Origin: Lottia gigantea
Lineage: Eukaryota > Mollusca > Gastropoda > Lottiidae
DNA length: 64,000 bases
Direction of reading: 5' to 3'
Assembly (NCBI RefSeq): GCF_000327385.1
Contig: NW_008708898.1
Coordinates: 492,934 to 556,933 of the forward strand
Shown: piece by piece, positions 14,152 through 24,569 of the stretch
How positions within the stretch are numbered: the stretch's first letter is position 1
Layout: the number at the start of each line of letters is the position of its first letter
Made by a program: the position numbers and the translations under genes
The notes under the pieces: model-generated
Databases searched by the model: none
The model's input: the letters and a program-made list of their open reading frames with translations, nothing else
What the model was told of the DNA's origin: nothing

Positions 14152-14442
14152 ATGTCTCAATCGCCGATAACGAGAGTGGAACGCACTTCCGGTGTTATAT
14201 TCAGTAACATATCCTGGTGGTTTTCACCTACCAAGATAAAGGGATATGTTTGTGCCTCATGCCCGAGTGCGTCTCGTCGGTTTACGAGAACATACCGAGC
14301 GTCGACGTCGACGAGTGGCCAGAAGGCGTTTAAATTGTATAGAAATAATTCGTATGCCCTGTTTATTACCGACATTGGGAGCAATTTTATTAGGCATATT
14401 TGTTATGGCCAGTGGGTGTATGATGAGTGTTCTAGGTTATAA
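14152..14442 (+). promoter_or_regulatory. Upstream ORF overlapping the TMEM200-like start
   Basis: An ATG 94 bp upstream of the main start opens a 96-codon frame in a different phase that runs past the main ATG into its coding region. Its context is weak (C at -3) while the main ATG has G at -3. If the mRNA includes this region, ribosomes would have to leak past it, so it could damp translation. The peptide matches nothing I know. Whether the transcript starts upstream of 14152 is not visible; a possible splice acceptor (ttattctcag) ends near 14095. Confidence 0.35.
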
Positions 14443-15544
14443 GGCACAAATATCCACGGATCCGACATTGATGCAGAATACTACTGAAATCGTTTCCATG
14501 CAGGATGAAACGACTTATTACACATTAAAAGTAATGTCGTATATTGGACCTATGTTAATGGGTATAGGATTATTTGTTATTATTGTGGCTGCTGTATTAT
14601 ATTGTGAAATAATGGATAAATATGTCAACATAGTGCCGGATAAAAATTCCAAGAAAATAGGACGCGATCAACTTTACAAAATGATCATTGAACAGTTTAG
14701 AAAGAATTATTTCCGAGGTATCGAAGTGCCTTTACAAAAACCTCATCCACTTCTTAGGTCTAGCTCGATGAACAAAACTCTGTTCAAAGCTTTAAGTATT
14801 AGTACACCCGCCATGTTGGCCACCCCTGAATTAACGAGTCCGTGGAAGACAAGGCATAAATCCCCTGTTCCAGACATGACTATTAAAGAATCTGTGAAAC
14901 AAAAATTAATGGAATGGGAAGAGATATGGCTAAAGACGTCTTCGCTTCCTAATATCCGCCCTGCTGAGAATGTTTCCACGGATATTGAATCTACGTCAGA
15001 TATCACACGAGAGGAATATCTTAAAAGTAAACGAATGTCTAAGAGTTGTGGCCATGTGCCACATGTGTACAATTCTGTTGGAGAGTTTTCGGAAGTGGCG
15101 TCATCGGGCTTAGATAACCCAGCATATCTTCCCGACGCGGAGAAAGAAAAACTCCTGAAACCAACGACGGCGAAATTGCCTGATAATTATCAAAGTTTTG
15201 AAAATGTGAAAGACCCCTTAAACGTTCAGTTAGTTTCTGTGATAGTTCATAAGGCTTCCATACATACACCCCCTAAAATATATGATATGCAAATGAAAGG
15301 TATGCGAGCTATAAGATCGTTTGATCACGAATCGGGACTAGATAAAACATTTGTTGACATGAAACAAAGTAATAAGTGTAAAAGCTGTATCGGCCTTGTG
15401 AGTGGACAGAAATCACCTAATCTACTTCATGCTAATACTCATTTTAAGCCCAGACAACAAGAGGAAGGTGTTACGACGAACACTATAGCTATATCCGGTG
15501 ATATGTTAAGGATATTCGACATGGCAGAAATGGCACAAGTGTAA
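14246..15544 (+). CDS. TMEM200-like two-pass transmembrane protein
   Basis: Uninterrupted 432-codon frame. The order of parts matches TMEM200A/B/C of animals: a short arginine-rich N-terminus (RRRRRVARRR at about 20-29), TM1 at about 41-65 ending in the family-like VLGYK, a short outer loop with an N-glycosylation sequon (N78-T-T), then TM2 at about 96-119 containing SYIGPMLMGIGLFV, which closely resembles the family's IGPFxMGIGIF signature. A long polar, presumably cytosolic tail of about 310 residues follows, with an NPAY motif at 291-294 that could be an endocytic signal. TMEM200 genes usually have a single coding exon, as here. The frame is closed by a stop three codons before the chosen ATG. 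The cellular function of the family is poorly known. An out-of-frame upstream ATG (14152) opens a frame that overlaps the start. ATTAAA lies 26 bp after the stop. Confidence 0.87.
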   Translation: MFVPHARVRLVGLREHTERRRRRVARRRLNCIEIIRMPCLLPTLGAILLGIFVMASGCMMSVLGYKAQISTDPTLMQNTTEIVSMQDETTYYTLKVMSYIGPMLMGIGLFVIIVAAVLYCEIMDKYVNIVPDKNSKKIGRDQLYKMIIEQFRKNYFRGIEVPLQKPHPLLRSSSMNKTLFKALSISTPAMLATPELTSPWKTRHKSPVPDMTIKESVKQKLMEWEEIWLKTSSLPNIRPAENVSTDIESTSDITREEYLKSKRMSKSCGHVPHVYNSVGEFSEVASSGLDNPAYLPDAEKEKLLKPTTAKLPDNYQSFENVKDPLNVQLVSVIVHKASIHTPPKIYDMQMKGMRAIRSFDHESGLDKTFVDMKQSNKCKSCIGLVSGQKSPNLLHANTHFKPRQQEEGVTTNTIAISGDMLRIFDMAEMAQV

Positions 15545-18500
15545 ATGATAAAATTCAAACACCAAAAATATTAAAACATCGAGTATTTTCAAAAATGATT
15601 GTCTCGAAGGCAGCAATTGTTTTGTTTTTAGATGTTATTTTTTCACAACCGTAATATCCACCGTATAATTAGTTTGTAAAACACACTGAAAAAATTCCAA
15701 TTGTTTATTCTGGAGAAATTAAAACGAAGAAATGTATTAAACACGTCATTAGTATATGATTGGGATCTATTTGAGCTATCTTTATCACTTTACAGAATCA
15801 CATTCCGATGTATATGTCTACTGGAATTCAAACAGAAGTAACACGAAAGTTACGACTGTCTGTACTTCCTGAATGTAATTAATTAAGGAAATTGCCCATT
15901 AGACGTTATCAGTCTAAACTGTCATAGCACGTTTCTTGTGAATTTCTGAGAACCGAACATCTGAATCTGTATTAGAGACTGAGAAATCTGAAATATTTAG
16001 ACGGTCATGTTCCTTTTAGTACCAATTTACGAACTGTTTTATTTCTGCTGGAAAAACTAGAAAAAATATTATCTGTTTTCGCTGATCTCCGATGTTCATG
16101 AACTCTACCATTACTGAAACTTGCAGATGAAGTAGCGAAAATAATCCAATAGGGATTTAATAGTAGATCATGTTCCAGAAAGTCAATATCCGCAAATAAA
16201 AAAATTGGAGTAAACTTTTGGTTTCGTTGTTTTTTTTTTATTTCACCATTGATTTGATTCATACAATAAAAATAAAACGGATCTTTAAATTAAAAGCTAT
16301 TGTACAACCCTACTAATTTTGGATCCAACATTAATAACACGACTATTAGTCTCCATTGTAACTGGTAAATGTCAGATCTTTCCCTCAAAACCTACTTTTG
16401 CCTGCCATTAAAGGGATATAGCCGTCGAAATACATTGATATTAAGTGGTAAGATATTAGTATATCTGAATAAAATCTAAAGTGTTTGGCAACAACATAAT
16501 AAAATTTAGATCTGATCAGAACATATCAAAATTGTATTATTTCACAGACATGCTGCTACTGGTGTTTCTAGGAAACATTCGATGAGGGGCCGATTAGGGG
16601 CCACCAAATTTTCCAGGGGGATCACTATATAAAATGATAAAAAAGTGGGGGTCCATAGCCGAGCCAGCATCTTTTCTGGGTGGCCATGCCCTCCCCCTTA
16701 GCCGTAACAACGATACTGAATACACAAATATCAATATACATTTATATAGCTCGAGAAAATTATGTAAATAATTTAATTTCTAGGCCGTCGTAAGTAGATG
16801 TCATATCAGTATGGGAGAATATCATTTAGGACACGGAGATTGAGGCGATGAAAAATATGTTTTAAGTATATCTTTTGTAAGAGACTCTCACTCCGATTTT
16901 TCTAATGTAATAAAAAGAACCGAGTATATCCTCTAGTCAATGTTCTATTCTCAGAAAGAAATACCAAATGGATTTCTTCAATTATCGTAATGAGTTTCTA
17001 CAGAAATCTTACCCAATATTGCACTTGTCAATTGATATTAACCACATGTATTCTTGACTTTCTTTGTTTGATTACTGTGCAATAAATCCCTTTTCTAATT
17101 ATTGAATGTAATGAAATACTTTCCAATTTTTTTTCTCCAGAAAATCGTGAAGACTTTAGGTATACAATCGGGCTGGATATTAAAGGGTCTTATGTTGTCT
17201 TTTTTTTTTTGGTCGCACATCTCCAATTTGAAACTTCTTGTAACGTAATGTCAAATTCTGATATTGTTTTTTGTTGGAACTACAGATACTACATGACATG
17301 AAATAATCTTACGTAAAACGACTTTGAGGTCAAGAGACCTTGCTGATTGGAAAAGAAACTACGCATATCATTGTTCCTAGTAACTAGCCAATGATCTCAC
17401 CATAAGAAATGTAAAAAATAGAGTTAATATCGATCGATATAACATTATCAAAAGTCAGTCGTCATTGATGGTAAAAATAACCAAACTCCATATAACATTA
17501 CAAAAATCCATGAAAGATCATAAACCGCTGTCATAAACAACACTAGTTCAACAAAAATAAGATAATCAGCATATTGTATGCATATCCGAGGTACTATTCA
17601 AGATATAATTATGGGTAGTTAACTTTGTTTTGTGGTAGATTAAGTAGTAATTGACGCTATGTAAACTAGACTTATATTATAAGCCAAGCTCAAAATTAAG
17701 TTGATAAGACCGAAATTTTATAGTCATCGTCCATCATTGTCATCAATAAGCAGAACAGTTGACATCATAGAGACGGTACGGTACCAGCTTAATATATAAC
17801 AAATACAGCATTTCGCTCAGTGAATGCGTCATCTATAATTCCAAACACCAATTAACAAAAAAATATTCACGTATTTAACATTTAGAATAAGATTTCATTG
17901 GAAACAAACTGTCAAAAACACCTCAGAAGAATTCAACTGAAATGTCACTTGGTGTCAAGAATAAAAATATTTCATGCACACATTTCAGACGTGAACATGT
18001 ACTAATTATTGTTTTTCTTTTTTAAAGGGACAGGTTCGCAATTTGTTTTATTAATCGTATGCTTTCAACAGTATAAGAACATTTGTCAAGACATTTTGCA
18101 CTTTTCTTTTAGGACAATTGATGTGATACAGGCTATGAAAAAATCCAGCGACAATAATATATATCATATCTTGTATGACTACAAATAATTTATAATTTTT
18201 TAGAAGTCTTTATTTGAGAATTACTTGCAGCAATGTGTGCTCCATACTACAAGAAATCTTGCCTGGTATTGAATCGTAGTTTCACTGTCCGGGGACTTCC
18301 TTTTTCATTCAAAATACGAATTGGAGACGCATACACAAACAGCATGCAAACCACCGTGATAAACAATAGGTCATTTAAAAGCGAACGATTGTTCGTCTTA
18401 AGTCGTGAGTTGGGCCTCGTCACAAAATCATTTCTCTTTGATCAAGGTCGACAATAACACAACGATGATTATGTTGTTGAATATTTATGAAATACCATTA

Positions 18501-20570
18501 TTGACTGTTGTAATAGCGAACATGTTTGGCGTATATTTATCTGTTAATGGCGTTTCAATAATTAAATTTCTCTAAGAATACTACCGTAGGTGTTATTATT
18601 TATCACGACTGTTAAATATACATTTGAAATGTCTGATTACATTTTGTTATATCGAATAACGTATTGTTGTTTGTCAGATTTTCCTTAACATTAATATGAT
18701 TTATGCACAAATTGCACTTCTAGATATTTTCTTTCTGATTAGAAATATAATGGAATAAATGACTTGAATGACATAAAATGGAGTTTTTCAATTTCTGATT
18801 GTGGAGGAAACCTGAACGGTTTCAGACCGCTTCAAAGTGTGCGGAACAGGGTTTCTGGTTTCGTCATGTATATCCTACAGGTCACTTCTCGAAAGAAATA
18901 TTGCGTCAAACTGGAAAAGAACGTTGCATTTCTGCTTATTACAAACTAAGTATTTACAGAATTAGAGGCGGAAAAACGAAAAGCGTGATACATAGACTAT
19001 GACAAGTGTCATGTTCGACAAGCAGTTTTAAATAAGCAGCTTTATATTATAATAAGTAACCGTATGATTTACTTATTATTTACAAGTCTATGTAGCATAC
19101 TTTACGTCAAATACATTAATATCAAATATGTCGATCAATTTCAAATTTATTGAAACGGACTTGTAAATATAATTACATGAAATCGGTGCATCCTTGGACA
19201 TAAATGGTAATATATATCAGTTCTGTATTTGTGCATTTTCGTGGAATCTTACTGTTCAATGAAATGTTGATGATAGGAACGAATGAAGGTTCAACTTCGA
19301 TACAACACTTCAAAGACCCTTGTATATTGTCCAGTGCTCTATGTTATGGTTCAAAGGCAAAGTTGATGACCGTCATCACCTTTTGTAATAGCCGACATTA
19401 TCCTCCATCATCTATAACAGTGATGATTTCCCAACAAATTAAGCACCACCATCAACAGCAGCCAGCTCTGAACATATAAAACGTCATCAAATGTTGTTTC
19501 AATTATATTGATACAAACTCCACATTAACTACCAACTATTTACACCAAACTTCCAGGTGTGAAAATATAATAATGCTACTCTCACAGTGCATGCCTTGTA
19601 TCAAAATCGATTTCACAAGGATTAAAAGAATATGATACAAATAGCTCCTTTAGAATCGATTGATTCTAGATACTGGAAATTACAGCACAGAATCGAAATG
19701 TAATTAAATTCAACTTTATGGAGCAAGTTGTGAAAGCTCTACGTGGTACATTGAATTCCGATAATCTATGGTCAACTTTCTAACAAACTGAAGTAATAAT
19801 CTCCTGTATATATGACTTCCCCTGCGGTTTGAATTTCCGTTAGTAACAGTTGATAGGACAAACTTCAATAGACCAAAAGTTTGTCTACTCACCGAGAAAA
19901 TTGGATTGAGGATTTACGCTGTGAAATTCAATTTACTGGTGTAAGGTGTTGAAAGTCCAGCCAGGATGAATAATGAAACAAAATGGCGACAATAACTTAT
20001 ACTGTCTGTTTATTTTACTATCCCCGACGACACTTACACATTACAGAATGATGTAAAGACTGCAGCCTTGAAAACCTTTTAATGAAAGATATTTAGTCTT
20101 GACAGTTTCCATACTGACTGATAGAGCTCGCTTACATCCATTCGAATCACTTATATAATTTTGATTGGTTTATTATGTAAATCCCATGTGCAGTAATAAA
20201 TTCATGCAAGATTGTTAATAACGCTCTGGTAGTGGCAGTGAAAAATCATAATAAATGTTCCCATTTGGCTGTGGACTCGACGAGGGAGTTATAAGGCATG
20301 TCAAATGTTAAGAACACTATGCTACCTTGAGAACTTTTCGAAGCTTGTATGTAATAGACTGCATTATGGACTCGAGACAACTAATGTCCATCAGTCATCA
20401 GCCTTCGTTCTTCGTTTGAGAATATTACTTATAGTGCTAAGGAAGATGTTTTTGTCACCATACTCCAGGCCATAGAATGCTTCGTTTCATTTGTATAAAC
20501 CCAGCACCATGAAGATGTTGCTTAAGAAGAATATACTTATATTTGAGAAACTTGCAGGATATTCGTTTAT
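15545..20570. other. Intergenic sequence, no gene recognised
   Basis: AT-rich sequence downstream of the TMEM200-like gene, including its 3' UTR of unknown length. A G-rich scrap at about 16580-16690 stands out from the background and may be a transposon fragment without recognisable ends. Short open frames at 16005-16262, 18233-18457, 18764-19002 and 19204-19479 have no family resemblance or splice support and are treated as chance. Confidence 0.5.
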
Positions 20571-20691
20571 CTAGGGTTAGTTAGAACGCTGGCAACTGTA
20601 AGAAGATTGAAATTCTTCTTAGTACCTATAGTCTGCTATTCTCAGTTCTATTTTCAGCTATTTCTAGCTATTTCCCGCTGGTAAGCTGCTA

Positions 20692-20870
20692 CCGTGACTA
20701 CCTTGAGGGTTAGGTTGAGGTCTGACAACTGTTTTAAATACATAAGCTGCTACCGTGACTACCTTGAGGTTTAGGTTGAGGTCTGACAACTGTTTTAAAT
20801 ACATAAGCTGCTACCGTGACTACCTTGAGGGTCAAGGTTGAGGACAGGCTGTTATTGTGACTACTTTTAG
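20692..20870 (+). repeat. 62-bp tandem repeat, three copies (left arm)
   Basis: Three near-identical units starting TAAGCTGCTACCGTGACTAC and containing AGGTTGAGGTCTGACAACTG. The first two differ by about one base. The third decays after its middle. The same unit occurs reverse-complemented about 3.6 kb downstream. Confidence 0.85.
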
Positions 20871-21183
20871 CTAATAATTTTGAAAAATTTCTAAAATAGC
20901 CTCTAATAACTAGCTATTCTGAAAAATATATTCTGTGATTTGTTGGCCGACAAAACGAGCCTAACATCACCCTAATACAAGCAATTTTAGTCCCTACAAC
21001 CCCTAACTCGATCATAATCAAAACCCATGTTAGCTCTACACAATCCTAACCCAGCACAAAATCTCAGAACTTTGGGATTCGAGATTGTGTGTAGTACAAA
21101 AGGGCGAGCATAGTTATACATGGTTTTACAAGAGACAAGGTAACAGGTCAGAAGAGGGGCGAAGGTACTTGTCCTTAAATTTC

Positions 21184-22411
21184 CCTACTCCCAGCACCTA
21201 GCTGAGCGCCATCTTTAATTCTACTCCTAGCACCTAGCTGAGCCCTATCTTTAATTCTACTCCTAGCACCTAGCTGAGCCCTATCTTTAATTCTACTTCT
21301 AGCGCCTACCTGAGCCCTATCTTTAATTCTACTCCTAGCACCTAGCTGAGCCATATCTTTAATTCTACTCTTAGCACCCAGCTGAACCCTATCTTTAATT
21401 TTACTCCTATATAGCATCTAGCTGAACTCTATCTTTAATTCTACTCCTAGCACCTAGCTGAGCCCTATCTTTAATTCTACTTCTAGCGCCTACCTGAGCC
21501 CTATCTTTAATTCTACTCCTAGCACCTAGCTGAGCCATATCTTTAATTCTACTCTTAGCACCCAGCCGAACCCTATCTTTAATTTTACTCCTATATAGCT
21601 TCTAGCTGAACCCTATCTTTAATTCTACTTCTAGCACCTAGCCGAACCCTAACTAGCTGAGCCCTATCTTTAATTCTACTCCTAGCAACTAGCTGAGCCC
21701 TATCTTTAATTCTACTTCTAGCACCTAGCCGAGCCCTAACTAGCTGAGCCCTATCTTTAATTCTACTCCTAGCAACTAGCTGAGCCTTATCTTTAATTCT
21801 ACTTCTAGCAACTAGCTGAGCTCTATCTTTAATTCTACTTCTACCACCTAGCCGAGACCTAACTAGCTGAGCCCTATCTTTAATTCTACTCCTAGCAACT
21901 AGCTGAGCCCTATCTTTAATTCTACTTCTAGCACCTAGCCGAGACCTAACTAGCTGAGCCCTATCTTTAATTCTACTCCTAGCAACTAGCTGAGCCCTAT
22001 CTTTAATTCTACTTCTAGCATCTAGCTGAACCCTATCTTTAATTCTACTTCTAGCAACTAGCTGAGCTCTATCTTTAATTCTACTTCTACCACCTAGCCG
22101 AGACCTAACTAGCTGAGCCCTATCTTTAATTCTACTCCTAGCAACTAGCTGAGCCCTATCTTTAATTCTACTTCTAGCACCTAGCCGAGCCCTAACTAGC
22201 TGAGCCCTATCTTTAATTCTACTCCTAGCAACTAGCTGAGCTCTATCTTTAATTCTACTTCTAGCACCTAGCCGAGCCCTAACTAGCTGAGCCCTATCTT
22301 TAATTCTACTCCTAGCAACTAGCTGAGCCCTATCTTTAATTCTACTCCTAGCACCTAGCTGAGCCATATCTTTAATTCTACTTCTAGCACCTAGCCGAGC
22401 CCTATCTTTAA
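21184..22411. repeat. 36-bp minisatellite with nested higher-order repeats
   Basis: About 34 units of a 36-bp monomer containing TATCTTTAATTCTACTCCTA and then GCACCTAGCTGAGCC. The first section (21184-21600) contains a duplicated block of about 184 bp, shown by the matching variants at about 21301 and 21485 and two copies of the ctatatagc insertion. The second section (about 21600-22370) is organised in a unit of about 87 bp: two monomers plus a 15-bp CTAACTAGC-type spacer. Minus-strand frames of 80 and 258 codons encode a 12-residue repeat built on ARSRIKDRAQL. They arise because 36 and 87 are divisible by three; I see no promoter, splice site or unique flanking coding sequence. Confidence 0.93.
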
Positions 22412-22750
22412 CATTTAAATTACTAATATTACTACTGTTGGGTGTAAAAAAAAAGGTAGTCTTTAAACAATAGTGTAGTCTTTAAAAAATATTAGGAAAG
22501 ATGTTAATTAAAGTTAATTAAAGTCTAAATTATGAAAATGGAAAAATCATATTACTCAGTAAAAATCAAAATTACGAAAACGACTTTGAATTTTCGCCTT
22601 TATGGCATCTACATCCCCTTCAAAGTCCAATATCTCTTATTTCAAACTTTCCAACAAGTCACCGAGGGCAATCCTTTTCATTCCTCTATTCTTGTAGTCT
22701 TCACTTTTCAAATTCCATAAACACTCGTGATTCTGCAAACCATCTAATAT

Positions 22751-23535
22751 TTAAACGGCTTGGTCGGTCCACATGAGCATTTTTACCCGATTTGCAGGAT
22801 CGACGTGCAAAGAAAACAATAAAACGGAAGTAAAAGTGGATGCGTGCGCAGATTTGTGGCAAGTGAATGTTGCATTGGCATCAGCTATGGCCAGTAATAC
22901 AATGCTGAACTCCTTCTTATAATTGAAGAACTGCGAACCTGTGTTTGAGGGACAGCGAATTTTGACATGCTTACCATCAATGGCTCCAAGGCAATGCGGA
23001 AACTGCCGCTGCTCCTTGAAATTTTCAGCGACTGCAAGCCATTTTTCAGTAGAGTCAGGAAATTGGCAGTATCTGTCCTTCAACACATCGTAAATTACAT
23101 CACAAACTTCTGGTACAAATTCACTGATAGTAGATTTTGATATCCTGAATGAGTACATCAGTTCTTTATATGAGGCACCACCTGCTAAAAATCGCAGAGT
23201 TGCAGCTAATTTGTCCTCTGCTCTGATTGCCATGCGCATTACTGTATCTTCTTTTGTTATAGATGGTTTTACTAATGACAGAAGTTCATCAAAACATTTC
23301 GTATCCAATCTGAAAAGTTCTTGAAACTATCTGGGTCAGTTTCCCTAAGTTCCGGAATAAGGTTTGCCCCGAGGCCCTGGGCTTGTCTTTTTTCTTCACT
23401 TGCCCATGGTTTGACCCACCATCTCCTCTCTATTCCTTTCTTGTTGATGGTGTTGTCATAGGGGTACTGCATAAGCATGCATAATCCAACTCCAGTCGCA
23501 CATTTCACTTTATTCCTCCTCACAATTTTCGGCAT
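22751..23535 (-). pseudogene. Harbinger (HARBI1-type) transposase, frameshifted and C-terminally truncated
   Basis: Plain DNA-transposon gene. The ATG at 23535 opens a frame with the family's N-terminal features (RRWWVKPW, then ELRETDPDSFKNF). The match continues in the next frame from about 23314: LDTKCFDELLSLVKPSI, a helix-turn-helix-like part (GGASYKELMYSFRISKSTIS) and the first catalytic region with GAIDGKHV and FFNYKKEFSIVLLAIADAN. The shift lies in a short T run and fits loss of one base. After ADANATFTC the homology stops and the frame reads deletion-junction sequence into the element end, so the second and third catalytic acids are missing. It cannot encode an active nuclease. A 5' part with in-frame ATG is intact enough to identify the family with confidence. 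Confidence 0.88.
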
Positions 23536-23836
23536 TGCACTTTTACTTTGAACTTGAAAAAACTAAACACAAAGTATTAGATAACTATATTGGATCGGTA
23601 ATTTGAAGACTGGAACCACAGAAGTGACACTATAAACGAAAATGCCGAAGTCGTCACTATAAACTAAAAATAACAACGGCCTTTTTGTTGTGATTTTCAC
23701 TAGGGTCGCCAGATGGCAGCACTCGCCAACAAGGAAAAATTGTTGGGTGCGTCCACACGAGACGAAGTGACAAATCCTTGCTCAACCATTGAACAATTTT
23801 CCTTGTCAATGAAAACTTGCTCGTGTGGACTAAGCT
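22754..23836 (-). mobile_element. PIF/Harbinger transposon, internally deleted derivative
   Basis: The element is flanked by TTA duplications (22751-22753 and 23837-23839), the PIF/Harbinger hallmark. Its ends are related in inverted orientation: the left starts AACGGCTTGGTCGGTCCACA and the right, on the minus strand, starts AGCTTAGTCCACACGAGC. At about 1.08 kb it is far shorter than an autonomous Harbinger (about 3 kb), lacks the Myb-like second gene, and its transposase runs straight into the left terminus, so an internal deletion has removed the middle and one gene. The GTCCACACGAG end motif occurs a second time, inverted, at 23750-23760, giving a subterminal hairpin at the right end. Confidence 0.85.
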
Positions 23837-23981
23837 TTAAGTTTGAGGTTTCATACCTCTATTGTACTACACTGAACACAATTCACTCCTTATTAGATTA
23901 AACAAAAGATTTTTCCCGTTAAAAATGTTTGTAGCTTTTAAAAAATGATGGAGGTGGGGACATATACTAAAAGAATGAAAA

Positions 23982-23994
23982 GGGGGGGGGGGGG
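23982..23994 (+). repeat. G13 homopolymer run
   Basis: Thirteen consecutive G within a G-rich stretch, unusual in this AT-rich window. Length polymorphism and sequencing error are both likely here. Confidence 0.9.
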
Positions 23995-24317
23995 TCTATA
24001 AATGATGGGTTAGGAGAAATAAAAGTCTGTTAGAGCGGAGGGTTAGGGGTATCTTAAAAAGTATACAAGTGGGCTGGGGGCATCTAGAAAGAAAGGAGTG
24101 ACGTGTGGGGACATCATTATAAAGATCGGATGAATCAGTGGCGATGCCATTGTGGGTACAGGAGGAGAACATGCCTCCACAGATGTTTGCACTTTCAGTA
24201 GTACCCATTTCAATATTTCAAATATTTGTCAAGAGTGCATCATTCTATTATTCTGAATTTGACTGGGTGTAGGGTGTGTATGTGGGGGAGCGAAGGCTCC
24301 ACCTAAACCTACATTTA

Positions 24318-24567
24318 AAACAGTCACAATAATAGCTTATGTATTAAGAACAGATACACGACCTCAACCTAACCCTCAAAGATAGTCACAATAGCAGCTC
24401 ATATATTTAGAACTGTTGTCAGACCTCAACCTAGCCCTAACGATAGTCACAATAATAGCTTATGTATTTAGAATAGCTACTTGGCCTCTACCTAACCCTC
24501 AAGGTAGTCACAATAGCAGCTTATATATTTAGAATTGTTGCCAGCCCTCAACCCTAAAGGTACAAAT
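24318..24567 (-). repeat. 62-bp tandem repeat, about four copies (right arm, inverted)
   Basis: Units containing CCTCAACCTAACCCTCAA, then gatagtcacaatagcagct and tatttagaactgttg. Read on the minus strand they match the 20692-20870 array (GTGACTACCTTGAGGGTTAG, then GGTTGAGGTCTGACAAC). The copies are more diverged from one another than those of the left arm. Units alternate between gcagct and atagct variants. Confidence 0.8.
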
Positions 24568-24569
24568 TT

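Larger units (their letters stand above)
20573..24567. mobile_element. Possible composite element bounded by inverted 62-bp repeats
   Basis: Three 62-bp repeats at 20692-20870 (with a partial, diverged unit from about 20573) recur as about four copies in the opposite orientation at 24318-24567. The outermost parts are alike: the left edge carries AGGGTTAG then GCTGGCAACTG, and the right edge read on the minus strand carries AGGGTTGAGGGCTGGCAAC. Between them lie a spacer, the 36-bp minisatellite, a Harbinger relic inserted later with its own TTA duplication, and a G-rich spacer. This is the architecture of a non-autonomous DNA element with repeat-bearing inverted ends, but no coding gene of its own and no target duplication was found. 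Two independent insertions of one satellite in opposite orientation is the alternative. Confidence 0.35.

Noticed and set aside
14157-15269. Minus-strand frames opposite the TMEM200-like gene
   Set aside because: Shadows of the plus-strand gene with no domain content.
21591-22367. 258-codon minus-strand frame encoding a 12-residue repeat
   Set aside because: By-product of the 36-bp array. No unique coding sequence, promoter or splice site at either end.
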